Assembly (NCBI GenBank): GCA_016709875.1
Contig: JADJLZ010000018.1
Span: 62,001-126,000, forward strand
Reading direction: 5' to 3'
DNA length: 64,000 bases
Source of the DNA: Planctomycetota bacterium
GTDB taxonomy: Bacteria; Planctomycetota; UBA1135; GCA-002686595
Positions 46,603-54,608 of the stretch are shown piece after piece. Positions within the stretch are counted from its first letter, which is position 1. Every line of letters starts with the position of its first letter. Made by a program: the position numbers and the translations under genes. The notes under the pieces were generated by a model. The model saw nothing but the letters and a program-made list of their open reading frames with translations, ran no database searches and had not been told where the DNA came from.

Positions 46603-48033
46603 ATGACCCCGCTCTTCGCACTTCCAGCCTTGCTCGCCGGGAGCGCACAGCCGGCGCTCCCGGGGGATTTCGTCCGTGCCTTGACCTTCATCCCATGCGG
46701 TGACGCAAACGGGGACGGAGTCGGGGACATCGCGATCGGACTCCCGCGCGACGACGCGCACGGCACCGACGCAGGACGTGTGTTCATCCTGAGCGGGAAG
46801 GACGGCTCGGTGATCCGCGAACTGCACGAGGGCGGAGTCCGTTCGGGTTTCGGCTACGCGATCGCGGGGAATACCGACTTCGACGGGGATGGCAAACTGG
46901 ATCTCGCGGTGGCAGCGCACCGCGATGGTTTCGGCGACGAGGTGCCAGCCGGACAGTCCGAGATCCCCGGACGCATCTACCTGTACTCCCTCGGCACAGG
47001 CACGCGGATCCGAACCATCGAACCGACATCGGCGTCGAGGCTCGGCGTCGCCTATGCCAGCGCGTTGCATGTCGCAGGCCATCTCGACGGAGACAAGGCC
47101 AGGGACTTGCTCGTCGAGGGCAGGATCGAGGCCGACGTTCGGGGTGGGTACCGATCGCCGCTCACGCTGCTGGCCGGACCCTCCGGGAAGATCCTCGGGG
47201 AGCTACCCTTCGACCAGGAGGGAGCGCCCTTCGTGCTCGGCGACCTGACCCGCTCCGGAGGCTGTGTTCTCGCACTGCGTGATGGACCGCGCTTTCGCTT
47301 CCTGACCGTCCGCGATCAAGAGCCGATTACCCAGGAGCCCGTCGCCATCGGGAACCTTGTGGCCCGCATCCTCGTCGATCTCGGCGATCTCGACCACGAT
47401 GGCATCTCTGATATTGCCGCGATCGGCAAGTCCGACACTGGCGCGATCTCCGAGGATGTGTTCGCCATGAGCTGGGCCAAGAGGGAGCCCTTGTTCCTCG
47501 TCCGCGGGGAGGCGCTGCGGTCTGCAGCTCGCAACGAGGTCAGCGCGCAAGGGACAACGCTGGATGCCTGCGGCGCGCCGGACATCGATGGTGACGGACG
47601 CGGCGAGCTCTTCGTCGTATTGCCTGGTGCGAACCGAGCGCTGACACGCGAGGAATGGGCGCGGCAGGAAACGAAGACGGCATTCCCCGGGTCCCGGATG
47701 AGTGGATTCGCCGCAATGGTGTCCAGCAAGTCGGGGCAATGGCTCTGGACCACGTTCGGCACCGCGGCTGAACCGCTCGGCATGACGATGTTCGACTATG
47801 GATTCGGCGAGGAAGTCCGCCGAATCATGGATGTCGATCACGACGGACTTGACGACCTCGGTGTCTCAGCCAGCTACGCCTGCACCTCGGAACCCTACGA
47901 GACCGCGGGTGCGTCCCTGCGAATCCTCTCGTCGAAGGACGGAAGCCCGCTGATGTGGATCGAAGCACGTCCGGGTGCGGATCCGCGCGTACGTGTCTCG
48001 AAGCGCGTCAGCGGGGGCTCCGAACCGAAGTAG
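46603..48033 (+). CDS. Secreted FG-GAP/VCBS repeat (integrin-alpha-like) protein
   Basis: 476 residues from ATG 46603 with a signal peptide (LFALPALLAGSAQPALPG); an earlier in-frame start at 46525 adds a charged leader and is less likely. Five calcium-binding FG-GAP motifs are visible: CGDANGDGVGDIAIGLP, NTDFDGDGKLDLAV, LGDLDHDGISDIAAIG, PDIDGDGRGELFVV and MDVDHDGLDDLGVS, with one degenerate copy (AGHLDGDKARDLLVEG). The units RVFILSGKDGS and LRILSSKDGSPL are inner propeller strands. Extracellular, binding partner unknown. Divergent from the sugar operon. Confidence 0.85.
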   Translation: MTPLFALPALLAGSAQPALPGDFVRALTFIPCGDANGDGVGDIAIGLPRDDAHGTDAGRVFILSGKDGSVIRELHEGGVRSGFGYAIAGNTDFDGDGKLDLAVAAHRDGFGDEVPAGQSEIPGRIYLYSLGTGTRIRTIEPTSASRLGVAYASALHVAGHLDGDKARDLLVEGRIEADVRGGYRSPLTLLAGPSGKILGELPFDQEGAPFVLGDLTRSGGCVLALRDGPRFRFLTVRDQEPITQEPVAIGNLVARILVDLGDLDHDGISDIAAIGKSDTGAISEDVFAMSWAKREPLFLVRGEALRSAARNEVSAQGTTLDACGAPDIDGDGRGELFVVLPGANRALTREEWARQETKTAFPGSRMSGFAAMVSSKSGQWLWTTFGTAAEPLGMTMFDYGFGEEVRRIMDVDHDGLDDLGVSASYACTSEPYETAGASLRILSSKDGSPLMWIEARPGADPRVRVSKRVSGGSEPK

Positions 48034-48115
48034 CCAGCCGTTCTCGCTCCCTCCGACCAGCCTCGAGCGGGCCCTCAGAGGGTCACTCGAATCGCTAGCG
48101 GTGGCTTGCAGGCCT

Positions 48116-49285
48116 TCAACGCAGTGGCCGCACGTCCTCGAAGATCCGGGAGAGCGCCACGGCGCGAATCCGGGGAGCGAGCTGGAACGTGCGCTCCCCG
48201 GCGTGGATCACGTCGAGCCGCTCGAGATCGAGATCCTCGAGAGCCACGCGCATCGAGGGCGTCACGCTCGGCGCAAGCGTGCGCTTGAACTCGAAGCCAA
48301 GTCGCCGATTCCCGCGCGTGACCAGCAGGTCGAGCTCGGCCCCACTGTACGTCGCCCAGAAGTAGCACTCCTCGCGCTCGGCGCGCAGATGACGGGCGAC
48401 GCAGTCGAGCGCGAAACCCTCCCAGGAGGCGCCCAACTTGGGGTGGGCTTCCAGCTCACGCCGGGTGCGAACGCCGAGCAGTTGGTGCAGGAGTCCGCTA
48501 TCGGTGAAGTAGATCTTCGGCGCGCGCACCTGGCGCTTCTTGAGGTTCGCGCTCCAGGGCAGGAGCTGGCGAATCATGAATGTGCCCTCGAGCAGATCGA
48601 CCCAGCGCCGGACGGTCGTGTGCGCCACGCCGAAGGAGCGCGCGATCTCGGAGGCGTTCCAGACCTGCCCGTGATAGTGCGCCAGCATCCCCCACGCCCG
48701 GCGTAGCGTGGCCGCGGGCACACGCACACCGAGTTGAGGGATGTCGCGCTCGAGGAACGTGCGCACGAAGCCACGTCGCCAGGCGCTCGACTCCCGGTCG
48801 TTTCGCGCAAGGTACGAGCGCGGGAATCCGCCGCGCAGCCAGAGTCGATCGAGGTGGTCGATGCCCACCTCCTCCAGCGAGAACCCCGACAGCTCGTGGA
48901 AGTCGATGCGTCCGGCAAGCGTCTCCGAACTGCGGCCGACGAGGTCGGGCGAGGCGCTGCCGAGGAGCAGGAAGCGCGCCGGATGCCGCGGCCTGTCCGC
49001 GAGGACGCGCAGTGCTGGAAACACTCCCGGCACGCGCTGCGCTTCGTCGATGACCACCAATCCGCGCAGGCGTGCGAGCGCGAGTTCCGGCTGCGAAAGG
49101 GTGGCCGCATCCTCGGCGCGCTCGGCATCGAAGAAATGGGTCTCGCCGCGGCGGCCCCCGAGGATCTGTCTCGCCAGAGTTGTCTTGCCGACCTGCCGCG
49201 CACCGAGCACGGCCACAATGGGATGCGTTCGCAAACGCGCCTCGATGCCGACGAGCTCGGAGCGGCGAATGAGGTCCTTCGGCAT
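48116..49285 (-). CDS. AAA_14 ATPase with DUF4143 (PD-(D/E)xK-like) C-terminus
   Basis: 389 residues. Walker A GARQVGKTTLAR, Walker B GLVVIDEAQRV, sensor LLGSASPDL, the conserved RGGFPRSYLA strand, then a winged-helix-like part (SEIARSFGVAHTTVRRWVDLLE) and the DUF4143 end with YFTDSGLLHQLLG and GAELDLLVTRGNRRLGFEFK, which has the D-x(n)-ExK nuclease-like layout. This family is abundant, patchily distributed and often behaves like an accessory gene; function unproven. ATG 49285. A perfect 17-bp inverted repeat ends two bases upstream of the start, so expression or start-site access is probably controlled there. Confidence 0.88.
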   Translation of the reverse strand: MPKDLIRRSELVGIEARLRTHPIVAVLGARQVGKTTLARQILGGRRGETHFFDAERAEDAATLSQPELALARLRGLVVIDEAQRVPGVFPALRVLADRPRHPARFLLLGSASPDLVGRSSETLAGRIDFHELSGFSLEEVGIDHLDRLWLRGGFPRSYLARNDRESSAWRRGFVRTFLERDIPQLGVRVPAATLRRAWGMLAHYHGQVWNASEIARSFGVAHTTVRRWVDLLEGTFMIRQLLPWSANLKKRQVRAPKIYFTDSGLLHQLLGVRTRRELEAHPKLGASWEGFALDCVARHLRAEREECYFWATYSGAELDLLVTRGNRRLGFEFKRTLAPSVTPSMRVALEDLDLERLDVIHAGERTFQLAPRIRAVALSRIFEDVRPLR

Positions 49286-49286
49286 G

Positions 49287-49323
49287 CCTTGAATTCTGTG
49301 CACCTAGTGCACAGAATTCAAGG
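49287..49323. promoter_or_regulatory. Perfect 37-bp inverted repeat (17-bp arms, 3-base centre) at the start of the AAA_14 gene
   Basis: Arm 49287-49303 (CCTTGAATTCTGTGCAC) is the exact complement of 49307-49323, with CTA between. It covers positions -2 to -38 relative to the ATG at 49285 and ends 13 bases past the stop of the gene upstream (49337). No T-run follows on either side, so it reads more like an operator or a start-blocking hairpin than an intrinsic terminator, though it could do both. Confidence 0.9.
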
Positions 49324-49336
49324 TCTCTGGGGCCGC

Positions 49337-50548
49337 TCAGCGCGTCAACCGAATCGTCCGCGTCGGCTTGCAAGCCTTCTCGTCGCAGACCGTGTAGCTG
49401 AAGTCGAGGCTGAGCGCCTCGCCCTTGCCCACACGCTGGATCGGGACCTTGATCTCGACGTAGCCGCGCAGGATGCCGTCGCCCTCGTCCCCAAAGTCCG
49501 GCTCGCCCGCGGCCTCGAAGGCCGAGCCGGCGAGGATCTCGAACTCGATCGCTTTCCCCTCGGTCGACTTCGGCGAGTACGTGTGCCAGCCCTTGGCGAT
49601 GCGCAGCGTGATCGTGAGCACCGTCTCGGTCGCCTCGGCCTTGACGTTGACCTGCTCGTCGCCCTCGCTCGCGACGCGCAGCGCCGGGCTCTGCGCACGC
49701 GTACCCTTCACGCGCCAGACCCAGCCGCCGGACTCGGTGAAGTAGAGCTTCTCGCGATTCTTCGCGAGCCAGGCGCCGAACTCCCCTGCCGGCACGCCGG
49801 GCACGTAGCGCGCGAGCAGCGTCGTCGCGAGCGCGTCCGCCTTGTCTTTGGCGATCCGCGCCGCGAGCGCGTCGAGGAACGCCAGCGAGTCGTTCGCGAG
49901 CCCGATCTGCTTGCACTCCTGGTCGATCGTGAGCTGATACGCGGTGTTCCAATCGCTCCCGTCCGCCGAGGGGTGCAGGAAGGGCGCGCGCTCCTGGTAC
50001 CACTTCTCGCCGGCCACGGCGTCGCTCGTGATGGCCTCGGGGATCACCTCGCCCGTGTAGTGCCGCTCGAGCGTGCCCATGCGCTGCGCAGCGGGATACA
50101 TCGGCATGAAGATCGTCAGCATGTGCTCGAGGTCGATGCGCGCGGGCCGCAGGCGCAGCGACTCGACCAGCGCGCCCTTGTGGGCGACCGCATACGCGAG
50201 CGAATTGAGGTAGAGCCTGCGCCCGGCGTCGGTGAAGCCCGCGGGCAGCGTGTGGAAGCCCCACATCACGAACGAGCCGTGGCACGCGACCGCAGCGTAG
50301 TCGGGCCCCTTCATGTTGATCCCGCCCAGGATGCGCTCGGCATCGGGCAGGTCCTCGAAGCCCGCGTCGCTCGTGACGAGGCCGGGCTCTTCCTTGCCCT
50401 GTTCGTAGGTGGCGAAGATCGGGAAGGTCGGAACCGTCGCGGGGAAGCCGGGCTTCCACTTGGCGAAGTTGTCGGGCGAGGGCGTCTGCTCGAGTGCGAA
50501 CTCGACCGGGAAGGGCTTCTGGAAGATCTCGTGGGCGGGCCGCAGCAC
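49337..50548 (-). CDS. C-terminal part of a secreted protein with a DsbD-alpha-like domain, in frame with the upstream part across a TGA
   Basis: 403 residues if started at GTG 50548, but there is no ribosome site and the frame is continuous with 50573-50950 across one TGA (50573-50575). Read through, the product is 537 residues. The middle (about 127-410) contains PDAERILGGINMKGPDYAAVACHGSFVMWGFHTLPAGFTDAGRR-type sequence seen in planctomycete secreted proteins. The end, GWHTYSPKSTEGKAIEFEI, then GYVEIKVPIQRV and YTVCDEKACKPTRTI, resembles the DsbD N-terminal (alpha) domain, whose paired cysteines carry electrons; here C-x4-C. The 403-residue ORF alone is probably not an independent gene. 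Confidence 0.6.
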   Translation of the reverse strand: MLRPAHEIFQKPFPVEFALEQTPSPDNFAKWKPGFPATVPTFPIFATYEQGKEEPGLVTSDAGFEDLPDAERILGGINMKGPDYAAVACHGSFVMWGFHTLPAGFTDAGRRLYLNSLAYAVAHKGALVESLRLRPARIDLEHMLTIFMPMYPAAQRMGTLERHYTGEVIPEAITSDAVAGEKWYQERAPFLHPSADGSDWNTAYQLTIDQECKQIGLANDSLAFLDALAARIAKDKADALATTLLARYVPGVPAGEFGAWLAKNREKLYFTESGGWVWRVKGTRAQSPALRVASEGDEQVNVKAEATETVLTITLRIAKGWHTYSPKSTEGKAIEFEILAGSAFEAAGEPDFGDEGDGILRGYVEIKVPIQRVGKGEALSLDFSYTVCDEKACKPTRTIRLTR

Positions 50549-50572
50549 GACGGCTCGATTCGAGAGACACAG

Positions 50573-50950
50573 TCAGCCCGCGTGCCAGCTCGTCTTCAGG
50601 TGCAGGTCGTCCGAGACGAAGCCGCCTTGTCCGCCCATCAAGACGACGGGGAAGCCCTGCAGATCGTCGAGCACGAGCTTGACCTTTTCGCTCTTCAGGC
50701 TGAGCTGTTCGCCCCTGACCGTGACCTCGCCGTCGATCACGAGCAGGTCGAAGCCCGCGAGGTCCTCGCGCTTGAGCCCGCTGCCGCCGACGAACTTGAC
50801 CTTCGTCGCGTGCTCGCCGAGGAATTTTTCCCAGGCCGCGCTGTAGGGCGTGCCCGGATTGCCGGCGTAGAGCACCGAGAACGGGAGTCTCTCGCTCGCG
50901 GGCTCCTGGAAGGAGAGCGCGCCGAGCACAAGGGAGAGCAGGGCGATCAT
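50573..50950 (-). CDS. N-terminal part of the same secreted protein, ending at an in-frame TGA
   Basis: 125 residues from ATG 50950: signal peptide (MIALLSLVLGALSFQ), then SVLYAGNPGTPYSAAWEKFLGE and DLLVIDGEV, VLMGGQGGFVSDDLHLKTSWHAG, and TGA. This reads as a GATase-like/ThuA-like N-terminal fold. The frame carries on past the TGA without a break (LCLSNRAVVLRPAHEIF). Directly after the TGA come Leu-Cys, so readthrough would give U-L-C or X-L-C. Options: selenocysteine, a nonsense mutation (pseudogene), or a base error. Translation start is overlapped by an 18-bp palindrome (50941-50958). Confidence 0.6.
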   Translation of the reverse strand: MIALLSLVLGALSFQEPASERLPFSVLYAGNPGTPYSAAWEKFLGEHATKVKFVGGSGLKREDLAGFDLLVIDGEVTVRGEQLSLKSEKVKLVLDDLQGFPVVLMGGQGGFVSDDLHLKTSWHAG

Positions 50951-50958
50951 GATCGCCC
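50941..50958. repeat. Perfect 18-bp palindrome over a start codon
   Basis: GGGCGATCATGATCGCCC reads identically on both strands and contains the ATG (50948-50950 on the minus strand) of the gene at 50573-50950. It could be an operator or could hide the start codon in mRNA structure. A match of this length can occur by chance in a 64-kb GC-rich window. Confidence 0.55.
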
Positions 50959-50997
50959 CATCCTAGCGCGCCGCGCGGGCTGCGGCGCGCGCCCGGG

Positions 50998-52167
50998 CTA
51001 CTTCACGTTCTCGAGCTTGACACCCGCGCGCTCCTGCGCGCTGACCAGCGCCGCCACGAGCACGCGCTGCGTCTGGTAGGCGTCCTCGAAATCCGGCAGC
51101 GGCACGATCGGCTCCATCCCGGAGAGCACGCGCACGATGTCCGCCGCCATGTTGACGAAGCCGTGCTCGTAGCCGAGCACGTGCGCATCGGGCCACCAGT
51201 TCGCGGCGTAGGGGTGCGCGCCCTCGGTCGAGGTGCACATGATCCGGCGCCAGCCCTCCAGGCGCTTGCCGAGCGTGGCGTCGAAGTACTCGAGCTCGTT
51301 CATGCGCTCGAATTCGAAGCGCAGCGAGCCCGTCTCGCCGTTGATCTCGATCGAGTTGGCGTTCTGACGGCCGGTCGCCAGACGCGTGGCCTCGAAGCTC
51401 GCCGTCGCGCCGCCCGCAAAACTCGCCAGGAAGAGCACGGCGTCGTCGACGTCGCTGCGGCCTTTCTTCGGCGGCCCCTTCGCGCCCACCGACTCGGGCA
51501 GGATGCGCTCGCTGATGAACGTGCGCGCGATCGCGCCGTGGACCTCGGTGATCTCCTCGCCCACGAGGAAGCGCGCCATGTCCACCAGGTGCGCGTTCAA
51601 GTCGCCGTGCGCACCCGAACCGGCGTGCTTCTTCTGGAAGCGCCACAGGAGCGGCGTCTGCGGACCGCCCCAGTCCTGCAGGTAGGTCGCGCGCACGTGG
51701 TAGATGCGGCCCAGGCGTCCCTCGCGGATCAGCTGGTAGGCGAGCGCGATCGCGGGGCAGCGGCGGTAGTTGAACCACACGAAGGTCTTCTGCTTGGGCC
51801 GCTTGAGCGCCGCATCGCGCATCGCGCGCGCGTCGGGCAGCGTGCCCGCGAGCGGCTTCTCGCACGCGACGTGCTTGCCGCCCTCGAGCATCGCGATCGA
51901 CATCTCGGCGTGCACGTCGTTGGACGTGCCGATGTCGATCAGATCGAGCTCGGGATCCTCCGCGAGCGAGCGCCAGTCGGTCGTGCCCTTCTTCCAGCCC
52001 CACTTCTCCGCGAAGACCGCGAGCTCGGCGGCGTTGCGGCCCGCGACCGTGTCCAGGCGCGTCGTCATCGGCAGATCGAAGAAGCGGTTGACCTGGCTCC
52101 AGGCGTTCGAATGGGCGCGGCCCATGAACTTCTGGCCGATGAGTGCGATGTGGAGCGGCTTGGGCAT
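50998..52167 (-). CDS. Gfo/Idh/MocA-family oxidoreductase
   Basis: 389 residues. NAD(P)-dependent sugar-type oxidoreductase. The N-terminus IALIGQKFMGRAHSNAWSQV is the Rossmann start of the family; the signature ACEKPLAGTLPDARAM holds the EKP motif, and WFNYRRCPA followed by GSGAHGDLNAHLVDMARFLVGE gives the usual catalytic-site strand with DxxxH geometry. Full length. ATG 52167. Stands alone between the interrupted gene and the DUF4010 gene; substrate not predictable. Planctomycete genomes carry dozens of these. Confidence 0.92.
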   Translation of the reverse strand: MPKPLHIALIGQKFMGRAHSNAWSQVNRFFDLPMTTRLDTVAGRNAAELAVFAEKWGWKKGTTDWRSLAEDPELDLIDIGTSNDVHAEMSIAMLEGGKHVACEKPLAGTLPDARAMRDAALKRPKQKTFVWFNYRRCPAIALAYQLIREGRLGRIYHVRATYLQDWGGPQTPLLWRFQKKHAGSGAHGDLNAHLVDMARFLVGEEITEVHGAIARTFISERILPESVGAKGPPKKGRSDVDDAVLFLASFAGGATASFEATRLATGRQNANSIEINGETGSLRFEFERMNELEYFDATLGKRLEGWRRIMCTSTEGAHPYAANWWPDAHVLGYEHGFVNMAADIVRVLSGMEPIVPLPDFEDAYQTQRVLVAALVSAQERAGVKLENVK

Positions 52168-52231
52168 GGGAAATTCTCCGCGAGCGGTTGGGTCGCATTG
52201 GAGCGACGCGCGCCTCGCCGATCAAGCTCGC

Positions 52232-53494
52232 TCAGGGCCACAACGCGAGCAGCGCGCAACCCGCGAGCGCGCCCAGGCCAAAGGACAGCGCCAGGCGCCG
52301 ACCGAGAGCGCGCCCGCCGAGCACGAAACCCAGCGCTCCCTTGAAGCCCAAGTTCGTGAGCGTCGCGAGCACGATCAGCCTCCAGGCCGTGCCCGGCTCG
52401 AGCTGTCCGGCATCCACCAGTCGTCCGGTCGAGAGCGTGATCGCGTCCACGTCGGTCAGGCCCGAGATGGCCGCCACGCCGTACAGGGCGCCCGTGCCGG
52501 TGAAGTAGTGTCGCGCGGCCGCGACCGCGAACAGCACGGCCGCATAGATCAGGCCGAAAATCAGCGCCGGGCGCAGCTCCGCGGCCTGCTCGGCGTGCTC
52601 CATGGGAACCGCGACGGGCTCGCGCCGCAGCCAGAACACGACGCACAGGACGACGAAGAAGCCGCCGAGCGCGAGCACCGGCGGCAACAGCTCGCGGAGC
52701 TGTCCGGGCGCGACCACCGCGAGCAGCACGCCCACGCGCGCGTAGACGACGGTCGTGGCGATCAGCACCACGAGCGCGGCGGTCGAGGCGATCGCCGGCG
52801 CCCCGCGCGTGCGCCGCGCGTAGCTCGCGGTCGTCGCCGTGCTCGAGATCAGGCCGCCGAGCAGCCCGGCGAGCAGCGTGCCCGCCTTCTGCCCGAACAG
52901 CCGGTACGCGACGTAGCTCGCGAGTCCGATGCCGACGATCAGCACGACCATCCACCAGATCTCCTTCGGATTGAGCACCTCGAAGGGCCCGAAGGCGCGG
53001 TCGGGGAGCACCGGCAGCACGACCAGCGCGATCAGCACGAAGCGGAAGAGCACGAGCACGTCCTCTTCCGAGAGGCGCTGCGCGAAGCTGTGCATGCGCT
53101 GCTTGGCGTGCAGCAGCACCGCCGTGCACGCGGCGACGACGACGCAGGACGCGAGGTAGCCGAGCGCGAGGCCCGCGCCGACGAGGAACATCAAGAGCAG
53201 CGCGACCTCGGTCGTGATCCCGGTGTGGCCGTCGGGAGCCGCGCGCGAACCGGTGAAGTGACCGATCGCGATCACCAGACCGAGCGCGAGGAAACCTGCC
53301 GCGGGCAGCCAGGTGCCCAGCTGTGGCGCGAGCAACGCCGAGAGCGAGCCGAGCAGCGTGACCAGCGGGAAGGTGCGGAAGCCCGCCAGGCCCGAGGCCG
53401 AGCGCTCGCGCTCGAGGCCCACGAGCAGGCCCAACCCGAGCGCGATCGAGAGACGCAGGAAGAGCTCGGAGGTGCTGGGAGCGGCGAATTGCAT
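52232..53494 (-). CDS. MgtC/DUF4010 family membrane protein
   Basis: 420 residues, about twelve hydrophobic helices. The N-terminal third has LRLSIALGLGLLVGLERERS, the MgtC-family start, and GLAGFRTFPLVTLLG. The C-terminal two thirds match DUF4010: GGLISSTATTASYARRTRG, FGLIYAAVLFAVAAARHYFTGTGALYGVAAISGLTDVDAITLS and NLGFKGALGFVLGG. Likely a transporter or ion-related membrane protein; the exact substrate is not known. ATG 53494 follows the usual spacing; upstream in-frame sequence to 53695 does not look coding. Confidence 0.87.
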   Translation of the reverse strand: MQFAAPSTSELFLRLSIALGLGLLVGLERERSASGLAGFRTFPLVTLLGSLSALLAPQLGTWLPAAGFLALGLVIAIGHFTGSRAAPDGHTGITTEVALLLMFLVGAGLALGYLASCVVVAACTAVLLHAKQRMHSFAQRLSEEDVLVLFRFVLIALVVLPVLPDRAFGPFEVLNPKEIWWMVVLIVGIGLASYVAYRLFGQKAGTLLAGLLGGLISSTATTASYARRTRGAPAIASTAALVVLIATTVVYARVGVLLAVVAPGQLRELLPPVLALGGFFVVLCVVFWLRREPVAVPMEHAEQAAELRPALIFGLIYAAVLFAVAAARHYFTGTGALYGVAAISGLTDVDAITLSTGRLVDAGQLEPGTAWRLIVLATLTNLGFKGALGFVLGGRALGRRLALSFGLGALAGCALLALWP

Positions 53495-53552
53495 CCGCCG
53501 GCAGTCTAGTCCCGGGGACGCCTCGACCGATCCGGCGAGCTGCGTATCCGGC

Positions 53553-54545
53553 TCAGGGCAGCGTGCCGAGCGTCTCCGCCGCGGCGGGCAGCAGAGCGGG
53601 CTGCGCGTCCAGGCGCGTGTCCGGTTCCAGGTAGCTGCGCAGGAAGAGCTGCATGATCCCGTGCTCGACGAAGTCGTCGCGCACGTGGCGTCCATCGGGC
53701 GCGCCGTCGGGGAACTGCGCGCGCCAGGCCTCGTCGCGGCGCGGCGCGAGCGTCACGATCTCGTAGCTCGGGAAGTAGTCGATCGGCACGCCCTCCTCGC
53801 GCAAGAGCGGGATCGCCTCGTGCAGTGCCGAGCGCAGCGTCGACTTGCTCGCGCAGTTCGAAACGAGCACGTCGGGGCCGCAGAAGGTCGCCTTGAGCGG
53901 GACGGGCGAGACCGACGCCACGAAGCGCGCGCGCGGATTCGCCTCGCGCACCAGGTGCACCAGCGCGAGCATCGCCTCGAGATTCTGCGCGTGCGTCGTC
54001 TGGCGCAGCTCGAAGCGCTTGGACCAGTCGTGGTTGGCCGCGATCGGCGGCGCCTCGTTGGTGTACAGGCCGCAGACGCGGTCGAACCAGGCCTCGATCA
54101 GGCCGTAGGTGAGCACGAACACGTCCGCCGTGCGCAGCAGTTCGCGTGCGCTCCTCTGCGCCGCGAGGTGCGCGTCGAGCACCTCCGCGCGCGTCGCTCG
54201 CAATCGCGCGGGATGGCGGTGCGGGTTGACCCAGCGGCCTTCGGGCGTGAAGAGCACGTGCGCGGCCCCGAAGCCGCCCGAAAGACACCAGCGCAGCTCC
54301 TGCAGCATCGAGAAGGCGTTGTATTTCAGCTGCAGCCCGCCGTCGGAGGCGTCCAGACCGAGCGCGCGCAGCGCTTGCGCGACGCGCACCGCGAAGCAGC
54401 TGCCCATGACCAGGATGCGCTCGGCTCGGCCGATGCGAAACGAGGGCTCGAGCGCGATGCCGAGGTCGCAGAGCTCGAAGCGCGCGGGATCGAAGACCGC
54501 CGCGGGGCCGAAAGAGAAGGACTCGAGGTTGTTCGCGGTACCCAT
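53553..54545 (-). CDS. GSCFA domain protein
   Basis: 330 residues. The family name comes from the motif seen here as VMGSCFAVRVAQALR (about residues 46-60). Downstream pieces fit too: LQLKYNAFSMLQELRW, RSARELLRTADVFVLTYGLIEAWFD, VSPVPLKATF and DYFPSYEIVTLAPR; the catalytic-looking layout (GSC, YGLxExW, SPVP, YFPSYE) recalls SGNH/GDSL-type hydrolases, which fits the suggestion that GSCFA proteins are acylesterases or similar. No signal peptide, so cytosolic. Solo gene; start ATG 54545. Confidence 0.88.
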   Translation of the reverse strand: MGTANNLESFSFGPAAVFDPARFELCDLGIALEPSFRIGRAERILVMGSCFAVRVAQALRALGLDASDGGLQLKYNAFSMLQELRWCLSGGFGAAHVLFTPEGRWVNPHRHPARLRATRAEVLDAHLAAQRSARELLRTADVFVLTYGLIEAWFDRVCGLYTNEAPPIAANHDWSKRFELRQTTHAQNLEAMLALVHLVREANPRARFVASVSPVPLKATFCGPDVLVSNCASKSTLRSALHEAIPLLREEGVPIDYFPSYEIVTLAPRRDEAWRAQFPDGAPDGRHVRDDFVEHGIMQLFLRSYLEPDTRLDAQPALLPAAAETLGTLP

Positions 54546-54608
54546 GCGCCGGACTCCGTCCCGCCCGGATCGGCAGGAAGCGGGTCCGGCTTGAGCGCGG
54601 CCGCGCTC

